From assembly GCA_965224845.1 (NCBI GenBank), contig CBDDAJ010000020.1:18596-82595 (forward strand): a stretch of DNA of 64,000 bases, read 5' to 3'. The stretch is from Wocania_A sp965224845. Its GTDB lineage: Bacteria; Bacteroidota; Bacteroidia; Flavobacteriales; Flavobacteriaceae. This document shows positions 33,101 through 39,719 of this stretch, piece after piece; position 1 is the first letter of the stretch; the number at the start of each line of letters is the position of its first letter. A program made the position numbers and the translations under genes. The notes beneath the pieces are model-generated. The model was not told the DNA's origin, did no database searches, and was given only the letters and a program-made list of their open reading frames with translations.

Positions 33101-35622
33101 TCTAATACAGTAAGATTGCTAATATCTATACCTGTTAATTGATTATTTGAACAGTTTAATTGCTGGAGCAATACATTATTATTGACGTTTAAATTAGTTA
33201 TTTTGTTATCGGAACAATTTAAGTCTTCAAGGTTTAATTTTGATGACACATCTAAATCTGACAGTAAATTTCCTGAACAGTATAGTGTTTTTAAATTAGC
33301 GGTTCCTGTAATATTTAAAACGCCATTTATATTTGTAGGATTACTTGTTAAAAAATAATTTGAACTACAATACAAGGCCTCTAAATTAGTCATATTACTA
33401 ACATCTAAGGCATTTAAATAATTATTGCTACAGTCTAACTCGGTTAGCGATAAAAAAGCTTTAATACCTTCTAAACTTTCAATATTTCTGCCATTAATAT
33501 CCAAAGTGGTTAAATATTCAATATTTGCTGTTAATACCTGACCATCTATAGCTCCGGAATCAATGCCTAAGTCTATTAAGGCTTGTTCAAAGTTATTATC
33601 CGGGATTGGTGTATATCTGTTATTTTCACAATCGGAATTATAGTTAGCTATAGGATCTATTACCCATCCTCCTGGAATGCTTCCTATTACTCCGGCATCC
33701 ACATTAATACAAAATAAATTTGGGTTATTTGTAGCATTAAATACAGTGGCATTAGTATTGTTTCCATTTCTGATATCTGCAAACTCTAAAGCATTATCAT
33801 TACAAGTTATACTTGTAAGTGCTGTGTTTGCAGTTAAATTTAATATTTCAATAGCATTATTAGAACAATCAAAAACGGTCAATGCAGCAAAGTCTTCAAT
33901 ACCTGTTAAGTCTGTAATATTATAAGCACTTACATTAAGATTTGTTTGTGCAATTATATTAGCAGTTGGCACATAATTATCAAGAGGAGCTGTATCAAAC
34001 CCAGCATCAATTAAAGCTTGCTCAAAACCATCATCTGGCACATAGGTTCCGCAAGTTACGGCGTAGGTTGCAGTAGCATCAACAGTCCAAGTAACACCAG
34101 CCGGCACGATTCCAGTATCTGTTTCTATACACGACAAATCTGGATTTGCTGTAGCGTTAAAACTTAAAAGGCTTGCATTTTGACCATTCTTAATATTTAA
34201 AACTTCCAACGAGTTAGTTGTACAGCTTAAATCTGTGATAGCCGTAAGTAAACTTATATCTAATAGTTTTATGCTATTATTAGAACAATCAAGGGTTGTT
34301 AATAGCAAAGTATTGCTTACATCTAGCACAGTTAAAGCATTTTGAGAAATGTTTAGAATCGCTAAGTTTGTATTGCTCTCTAAATTAAGGCTTGCCAAAT
34401 TATTATCAGAAGCATTTAAATTTAATAAAGCCATATTGTTAGACAGGTTTAAGGCATCAATATTGTTTCCACTACAATCTAATGTTTGCAGTGCTATAAA
34501 GTCTTCTATACCAACTAAACTATCAATATTTAAGTTTGAGACATCAAGAGAGGTTATGGTATTAATATTTGATGTTAAAACTAAATGATCTAATACATCG
34601 TCTAAACCTAAAGTAATTAATCTTTGTTCAAAATTATCATCGGGCACATAAGTAAAAATATCTGTACACCCTGTATCTCCGTAATAGGTCCAATCATCTT
34701 TAACCCAATTATTGTTTGGTACTATAAAACCACTATCGGTTTGAATACAAAACAAATCTGGGTTTTGCTCTGAATTAAAAGCAGTTATTAAGTCATTATT
34801 GGCGTTAGCTATATTTAGAGACATTAACTGATTATAAGATACATCAATAGTTGCAGAACTTTGACAAGGTGTTGTAGGTTCAGTTTGAGGGTTAGGGCAA
34901 CTAATTGTATTTATAGTACTTAAATCTAAATTAGTAATAGCATTCTGCGACGCATTTAAAGTACTTAAAACGGTATTATTTGAAAGATTCAGGTTCGTTA
35001 TTAAGTTAGAAGCACAAAATAGTTGTTCAATTTTAGTATTACTGGTAACATCTAAACTTGTAAGTTGATTTTCTGATACCGATAAAAAAAACAGTGCTGT
35101 ATTTAAACCTATATCTATTGATGAAATACGGTTATTAGAACAACTTAATCGTTCTAAATTTAAATTATTGCTAACATCCAAATTAGCCAGCTGATTACTG
35201 GAACAGTTTAAAACTTCTAAAGCATTATTATTGCTAACATCTAAATTGGTTAGTTGATTTATACCACACAATAATGTGGTTAAACCATTATTGTTTGAAA
35301 TATTTAAACTGGTTAAACTATTATTACTACAAATTAATGTTGTTAAATCATTAAAATCCTGTATACCTGTTAAATCTTGAATATTTAAGTTGCTCACATT
35401 TAATGATGTTACCGTTGCTATATTAGCTGTTGTAACTAAGGCATTATTAGCAATACCATCTCCCATACTTAAAGCATCTCCTACTGATACCAACACGCCA
35501 TCGGGAGTATGAGTTTCCAGATAATCTTCAAAATTTGCATCTGGGATAGACGTTGTTTGAGCACATAAAAAAGAAGTACCTAACAACAAAATAGAACATG
35601 TAAAAATGAAAAACTTTTTCAT
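30169..35622 (-). CDS. Giant leucine-rich-repeat protein with T9SS sorting tail
   Basis: An 1817-residue exported protein with a signal peptide ending near 21 (FLCAQ). Six modules each begin with a conserved (V/I)PDxxFE segment (SIPDANFEDYL, YVPDDNFEQRL, YVPDDGFEQAL, PIPDNNFEQAL and so on) and continue with 5-20 leucine-rich repeats of about 21 residues in the LxxLxxSxNxL form, making a long solenoid. A thrombospondin-type calcium motif (DADNDGVANADDNCPG) is near 1547-1562. The last ~75 residues are a type IX secretion sorting domain starting at VFPNPF and ending KMIKQ. It is probably exported through the outer membrane and attached to the surface as an adhesin. The ligand is unknown. Confidence 0.95.
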   Translation of the reverse strand: MKKFFIFTCSILLLGTSFLCAQTTSIPDANFEDYLETHTPDGVLVSVGDALSMGDGIANNALVTTANIATVTSLNVSNLNIQDLTGIQDFNDLTTLICSNNSLTSLNISNNNGLTTLLCGINQLTNLDVSNNNALEVLNCSSNQLANLDVSNNLNLERLSCSNNRISSIDIGLNTALFFLSVSENQLTSLDVTSNTKIEQLFCASNLITNLNLSNNTVLSTLNASQNAITNLDLSTINTISCPNPQTEPTTPCQSSATIDVSYNQLMSLNIANANNDLITAFNSEQNPDLFCIQTDSGFIVPNNNWVKDDWTYYGDTGCTDIFTYVPDDNFEQRLITLGLDDVLDHLVLTSNINTITSLDVSNLNIDSLVGIEDFIALQTLDCSGNNIDALNLSNNMALLNLNASDNNLASLNLESNTNLAILNISQNALTVLDVSNTLLLTTLDCSNNSIKLLDISLLTAITDLSCTTNSLEVLNIKNGQNASLLSFNATANPDLSCIETDTGIVPAGVTWTVDATATYAVTCGTYVPDDGFEQALIDAGFDTAPLDNYVPTANIIAQTNLNVSAYNITDLTGIEDFAALTVFDCSNNAIEILNLTANTALTSITCNDNALEFADIRNGNNTNATVFNATNNPNLFCINVDAGVIGSIPGGWVIDPIANYNSDCENNRYTPIPDNNFEQALIDLGIDSGAIDGQVLTANIEYLTTLDINGRNIESLEGIKAFLSLTELDCSNNYLNALDVSNMTNLEALYCSSNYFLTSNPTNINGVLNITGTANLKTLYCSGNLLSDLDVSSKLNLEDLNCSDNKITNLNVNNNVLLQQLNCSNNQLTGIDISNLTVLETINCSVNSISNLITSAVNNSTLTHLNCSNNDLSTLQINTYLSLEDLSCNSNSISNLNTDNNTLLVSLNCSNNLIDGLNLTQNTALATLYASQNNITQLDLVSNVALEYLDCNYNAITTIDIGATTSLKYVYANNNNLNSLDVSNNTGLIVLDASFNDITSMVLPNNLNQLKTFNCSNNLLENDLDLSSLGISACPSGEDLCPGFITINVSNNQLDFVNIQNGMNNEISGFNASANPKLYCIQVDDINNIGANWTKDVTTSYSIDCRFGETYVPDDNFEQALINLGYDTGPLDDYVLTANIEVLTALNVSGNNISDVTGIEDFVALQDLDCSNNTLSTIDLSNNVSLTIVNCSNNVLSVLDLAENTNLTNLNVANNAFTMFDVSLVPLLETFNCDTNQITELDFSTNTALISLSCQSNLLEVLNIQNGQNTNLSNLNAQSNTDLTCILTDTGAVPPGVTWLKDVVAIYAIDCHYGETYVPDDAFETALIDLGYDTVLDDYVLTSTIESLSFLDVGEKSITDLTGIEDFISLRTLFVDNNMLADIDLSNNTLLENFNGSSNNLSQIDLLSNPSLVVLNISNNTIAQVNFDNNLNLLNINVSNNQLTILEVNLLVDLSVLDCSNNLIANLNIVSNPNVEELYCQSNLLVNDQLNLKNGSNATLRTLVATNNPDLGCILVDDPVAVISNVSGDYDNWFKDATANYQSVCDDADNDGVANADDNCPGTPFGASVDLFGCPILDLPNDNFTILITSETCLNNNDGKINITTKEFYNYTATLTGEDFNRVYNFTKEIDIKNLLAGTYTLCITAEEFPGYTSCFDVVITQPEPLEVSTGKSSDGKKVSLYLSGSSNYTIEFNGLNFKTNKDVLELVLQHGENIIKVSTDIECQGVFEEHIFISDEVLVFPNPFKNTIKINTGANDSDTVNVCIYSISGHLVFSKTFTNNKFNNLNVNSNELKSGLYVLTVKSEAKTSTFKMIKQ

Positions 35623-35656
35623 ATTTTTATGATATTGACAAAAACATGTCTAGATT

Positions 35657-37870
35657 TTAATGATGAGATTTTGTACTAACCGTTTTATGATAATGAAATT
35701 GTTGATCGATTTTTGTTTTTATGGTAGCCAGTATTTTATTTCTAAAACTAGAATCTTTTTTAAGCTTACCCCACATTTTGTCTTCATCAATATTAATGCC
35801 TTTAGAAAGCATTTGTTCTTCGGCAAGCTTCATACCTCTTTCTAAGTCTTCCATAGTAATTTCCCAATACACTATTTCGCCATGGTCTGTCTCTACCACT
35901 TCATACTTCCTATTATCAAAAGTTATAACCTCATCATCATCGCTATGTTCTTTTATTAATTTATTAGAGATAGTAGCATTTGATTTACCAGACAGTATAT
36001 TGTATATCTCAGCGATTTGTGTTTTTAAATTTGTAATTTCTTGTGCTTGCTCATTTAATTTAGCCTCTAAATTTTGTATCACATGATTACTATCATTATT
36101 GTTTAAACCAACAGCAATGATAACAGTACTTTTTCCAAAACTCTTTTGGCTGTTAGTCCAAGCTACACCAACAATTTTACTTATTTGTTCTGTTGTAATC
36201 TTAGAAGGATGAACGGATATACCATAACCATCGTTATTACCACTTGGTATGATATAATCTCCTATATTTACCTTGCCAAAAACTTTTACAGGAACTTGCC
36301 CCATAAAGGCTACTTTTTCGTATTCGGTTTCCTTATCAGGTTGCGGCATATTTCCTAAAACAATAGGTTTATAAGATACCACCATCATACGCTGTGCATT
36401 TGAAGTATTTTTAGATATCTTACCGCCTTTTAAACCAACTATATCACCAAAGCTTATATCCTCATTAGTATGCTCTCTCATTAAATACTCGGCATAGTCT
36501 CCAGCTCCTGAGGCATAGGTTACCCCTTCAAATAATAGTTTATTGTTATCATAAGTCGTTTTATAGCCTTCTGCTCTAATTTTTACCTGTTCTGCAAAAA
36601 TGGCCTGAAGTGCCGCTGAAACAACTTCAGCAGCAGAAAACAATAAATCGGCTATACTTGGTGCTGCAACACAGGTTCCCAAACCTGCACATACTCTATA
36701 ATCATTAGCAGCTTTAACCAATTGAAGGTCTGCTATTATACTATGTGCTACCGCAAAACCTAAATCAATTTCACTATCATAAATATCAAATGCCAGCGAG
36801 CTTTGGTCAAATAACCAATCTGCATTATTACCAAATTCTTCTTCAACTTCCCCTTCAATTCTACCTCGCATAAAACTAAAACCATCACCATCCCAAAATG
36901 AAATAAAATTATTTCCATTTCTTCTGTTCCCTATTACTTTAATGGCTATCCCTTGAGTACTCCCTTCTACTAGCAATGGATAATTACCAATGTTTTTTCC
37001 GGGATCAGTGCCTGAAACTTGTTCATAAGGTGCTGTACCTCCATAACTTATGGGATCTGTGTGTACTGTAGAGTTAAATACGATCTGTTGGTCGGTATTT
37101 ATATTAACAGAACCATATAAGTTTGTGGATTGATTAACTGATAATCGTTCTGCTGCCAGTTCTTCAAAAGAGGCTTCTCCTTCTGCACTAAAATTATAAA
37201 CCGTAGTTAACCCCGTAACATTTAAAGATCCGTTTAATACTGTTGAGGCATTTACATCACCATCAGGCACTCCATAAGCAGGGTCTCCAACATTTAAATT
37301 TGAGTTTAATTGTGTTTCTCCATCAACCGCTAAATCACCTTTTAAAGCTGTATTACCACTTTCTACAGTTAAATTATCATGCAAATGTGTTTGCCCTCTA
37401 ACTATTAACTCCCTGTTTAAAGTGGTATCATCATCAACATCTAAAGTTCCTGTTGCCGTAATATTTCTATGATAAGCATATGGTACAAAAGTTAACACCT
37501 CTCTGCTCATATCAACAAAATTGTTACCACCATCAAAATCAATATCCACCTTTAAGTCTTTTGGGGTGCCGTCCCAACTAATTTTTTCAAAATTGTCATG
37601 CTCAACTGCTCCAATAATGAGGTTTATTCTACCAAACTCATCTGTGGTTGTGGTTTGTATTTCTTCAAATTCAACTGTGTTACCAGAATCAAAAATGGTG
37701 AATCGAACAGCTACCGTTGTACTAGGTAAATAATTGCCTTCAGAATCTACACCTGGCAACTCTAAATCGTTTGGTCCAATTATAACGGCTTGATAACTTA
37801 TACCATCTGTTTGCGCAAATAGGTTAGCAGATAGAATGAAAAATAATAATAAATTGATTATACGTTTCAT
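35657..37870 (-). CDS. Tail-fibre-like surface protein with a peptidase-G2-like domain
   Basis: A 737-residue exported protein with signal peptide cleavage after NLFAQ near 20. Residues about 23-135 form the Bacteroidota surface domain that opens GISYQAVI and ends with the EFGRINLIIGA strand. Residues 135-260 are short strand repeats with a beta-helix look (alternating NGSLNVTG/LYGSVNIN types). Around 455-600, GAGDYAEYLMREHTNEDISF and the following strands resemble the peptidase-G2/intramolecular chaperone region of phage tail spikes. A coiled coil (NLEAKLNEQAQEITNLKTQI) precedes a charged C-terminus. It has no T9SS tail. It may form a trimeric fibre. The autocleavage role is an inference from the family. 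Confidence 0.7.
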   Translation of the reverse strand: MKRIINLLLFFILSANLFAQTDGISYQAVIIGPNDLELPGVDSEGNYLPSTTVAVRFTIFDSGNTVEFEEIQTTTTDEFGRINLIIGAVEHDNFEKISWDGTPKDLKVDIDFDGGNNFVDMSREVLTFVPYAYHRNITATGTLDVDDDTTLNRELIVRGQTHLHDNLTVESGNTALKGDLAVDGETQLNSNLNVGDPAYGVPDGDVNASTVLNGSLNVTGLTTVYNFSAEGEASFEELAAERLSVNQSTNLYGSVNINTDQQIVFNSTVHTDPISYGGTAPYEQVSGTDPGKNIGNYPLLVEGSTQGIAIKVIGNRRNGNNFISFWDGDGFSFMRGRIEGEVEEEFGNNADWLFDQSSLAFDIYDSEIDLGFAVAHSIIADLQLVKAANDYRVCAGLGTCVAAPSIADLLFSAAEVVSAALQAIFAEQVKIRAEGYKTTYDNNKLLFEGVTYASGAGDYAEYLMREHTNEDISFGDIVGLKGGKISKNTSNAQRMMVVSYKPIVLGNMPQPDKETEYEKVAFMGQVPVKVFGKVNIGDYIIPSGNNDGYGISVHPSKITTEQISKIVGVAWTNSQKSFGKSTVIIAVGLNNNDSNHVIQNLEAKLNEQAQEITNLKTQIAEIYNILSGKSNATISNKLIKEHSDDDEVITFDNRKYEVVETDHGEIVYWEITMEDLERGMKLAEEQMLSKGINIDEDKMWGKLKKDSSFRNKILATIKTKIDQQFHYHKTVSTKSHH

Positions 37871-37894
37871 AGTTTTGGTTGGTTTTAGTGTTTT

Positions 37895-38431
37895 TTATAG
37901 TCTAATCAGTTTAGCATTAAACTGTTTACCATTAGAGTAACATTTAATTAAATACGACCCGCTGGAAAGCTCATTTAATTGCAATTGAATAGTTTTTGAT
38001 GGCGAAAAATTCTTATTATAAATGAGTTTTCCACTTATATCAAAAATTAAAATATTGATGGTCTCCGTTAAGGTTTCATTGAATGCAATTAATACCCTTT
38101 CGGCAAAAGGATTTGGATATACTTTAGCTAATAAATTATTGTTGTTAGATGGTTTTACTAAACCATTAGAATTTATAGGTTGTTGATATCCCTGACGTAA
38201 ATAATAGCCCGCACTTGAAAATGTTCCTATAACACCAGACTGACCAATACTTTGGCTTATTTTGTAATGGCCTTTATGAGTAGAAACAACTTTTGAAGAT
38301 CCTGCAACACCTAAGTTTGAGCTTAGTATTTTATATGAGTTACTGGAGTTTGATTGTTGTGCAGAAATGGTATTTGCCAAACAAAACACGAGTAACAAAA
38401 GGATAACTATTTTAAAATCTTTAAAGTGCAT
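37895..38431 (-). CDS. Small T9SS cargo protein with type A sorting domain
   Basis: A 178-residue exported protein with a signal peptide ending near 25 (ISAQ). After a short N-terminal region containing a Gln/Gly-rich QSIGQSGVIGTF-type segment, the C-terminal ~75 residues from VYPNPFAERVLI to KLIRL make a complete type A T9SS sorting domain. The N-terminal part is under 80 residues, so the secreted payload is tiny; the family is seen in Bacteroidota next to tail-fibre-like genes. It lies 24 bases upstream of the tail-fibre-like gene. The 92-base gap ahead of it contains a 17-bp element shared with the first gene of the cluster. Confidence 0.88.
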   Translation of the reverse strand: MHFKDFKIVILLLLVFCLANTISAQQSNSSNSYKILSSNLGVAGSSKVVSTHKGHYKISQSIGQSGVIGTFSSAGYYLRQGYQQPINSNGLVKPSNNNNLLAKVYPNPFAERVLIAFNETLTETINILIFDISGKLIYNKNFSPSKTIQLQLNELSSGSYLIKCYSNGKQFNAKLIRL

Positions 38432-38482
38432 TTTAATTTTTCTTTAAACCAAATTATGCTAAATACTTAATATATACTATAG

Positions 38483-38499
38483 TGTCCATGCTTTGTCCA
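38483..38499. promoter_or_regulatory. Shared 17-bp element, copy 1 (before the small T9SS gene)
   Basis: TGTCCATGCTTTGTCCA, read on the minus strand as TGGACA-AAGCA-TGGACA, is a direct repeat of TGGACA spaced 11 bp, or about one helical turn. It lies 52-68 bases ahead of the ATG at 38431. A weaker -7-like TAATTTG lies between it and the start. It matches copy 2 at 39306-39322 at 16 of 17 positions. Confidence 0.55.
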
Positions 38500-38523
38500 G
38501 ACTTAAAAAACAGGTTTTTATAG

Positions 38524-39168
38524 CTAAAAATCGCAATTGCAAGTAGGTAAATTAATGATGAAGCCTATCCCAAATTGATGCGAGTTTAGCTTAAGCTTTT
38601 CGGCATTAACACCACTACTTATTAAAACCGATTTTCCATAACTATATCCCACATAAATAGCAGTGGTATTAGAAATGGGATACTGCATATGAATTCCACC
38701 ACGTAAAAAAAGAATGTTATTATTAAACTCTTCTTCTCCTACCAGATTAAATACATCGTTATTTATGGTTTGATTCCCTCTTAATAAAAACTCTGAAGCT
38801 ACTGAAGCATTGGCAAAAAACATTAAATCTCTTACATGAAACAGCTTAACATCTACTCCACCTTTTAAACCTAAATAACTAACATCCCATTCAAAAAAAT
38901 TATCTACACTAGGCTCGCTGCCTATGGCACCATACCTATTGTAGGTAACTCCTATTCTATAAAACAATGTTTTACTTACATTAAAAATGCCACGATACCC
39001 CATACCAAAATTTGTTTTAGACTGGGATAATAGATTATTTAATGGCTGTCCTTTAGAATTCTTATAATCAAAAGAAGATATTGTAGAACCCAGTTCCATA
39101 TATAACTGTTGACTGTTAGCAAAAAAAACAGTTACAAAAGCTAAAAGAAAGAAGATCTTTTTATTCAT
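38524..39168 (-). CDS. Outer-membrane beta-barrel protein of the T9SS/LRR cluster
   Basis: A 214-residue protein with a signal peptide ending near 19 (FFANSQ) and strand patterns of a small outer-membrane barrel (alternating hydrophobic residues; YRGIFNVSKTLFYRIGVTY and the C-terminal SHQFGIGFIINLP). The length suits an eight-strand barrel of the porin/OmpA-like or PorP-like kind. It ends with two cysteines near the C-terminus (CNCDF), which is unusual for a barrel end. It is the first gene of the minus-strand cluster, with a 551-base non-coding region upstream. Confidence 0.75.
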   Translation of the reverse strand: MNKKIFFLLAFVTVFFANSQQLYMELGSTISSFDYKNSKGQPLNNLLSQSKTNFGMGYRGIFNVSKTLFYRIGVTYNRYGAIGSEPSVDNFFEWDVSYLGLKGGVDVKLFHVRDLMFFANASVASEFLLRGNQTINNDVFNLVGEEEFNNNILFLRGGIHMQYPISNTTAIYVGYSYGKSVLISSGVNAEKLKLNSHQFGIGFIINLPTCNCDF

Positions 39169-39719
39169 ATTTCCAATCGGTTAATAGTTTTAAACACATT
39201 AATGCTTATGCACTTAGCATGCATAGGATACATTTTTAATAGTTAAAATTGATAACTATAGCCAAAGTAGCTTGTAACAGTACACAAAACAAATAAACAC
39301 AGATTTGTCCATGCTTTTTCCATATAAAACTACATACCATTAAACTTTTAGCTTATGCTCAATACCTTAGTTAGTAATCCAAAGTATATATTTCTATTTA
39401 ACTTTATATAATAAACTCTTTGAAACGTAGCATGTTTGGGTTTAGGTGTTTAATCTGAATCTTAACTTTATTGGCTAATAATAATGTGATGCATTGCAGC
39501 ATCTAGCATTTTCAGGAAGATAAAATGCGCAACACAACGTTATAGTCTGATGCTTTAGTTAGCTTTATAATGCTATTTGCAAACCTTATTAACTTACTTA
39601 ATATGTATTATAGGAAGACTTATTGCAACTCCATAGAGCGTTCGTTGCCTTTTCTTTATTAGCAGTATTTTTAATATAACGTATTAAGAAGAAGATTTAA
39701 ATGACTTCAAAAAAAGGCA
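39169..39719. other. 551-base non-coding region upstream of the T9SS/LRR cluster
   Basis: This stretch lies between the barrel gene start and the parC stop. No gene of plausible size was found. It carries copy 2 of the shared 17-bp element at 39306-39322, a dyad GATGC-attgca-GCATC at 39488-39503, and an imperfect palindromic stretch rich in ATGC/GCAT near 39203-39225. These are consistent with a regulated promoter region, but no -7 box stands out. Confidence 0.5.
39306..39322. promoter_or_regulatory. Shared 17-bp element, copy 2 (before the barrel gene)
   Basis: TGTCCATGCTTTTTCCA differs from copy 1 at one of 17 positions. On the minus strand it reads TGGAAA-AAGCA-TGGACA, which keeps the 11-bp spacing. 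It lies 138-154 bases ahead of the ATG at 39168. The same site before two transcription units of one cluster suggests common control. Confidence 0.55.

Noticed and set aside
35721..36086. 121-codon plus-strand frame inside the tail-fibre-like gene
   Set aside because: Shadow of a long gene on the opposite strand, with no domain and no start context of its own.
39169..39719. A small RNA or short gene in the 551-base gap
   Set aside because: No convincing promoter-terminator pair or conserved start was visible; only dyads and the shared 17-bp element could be supported.
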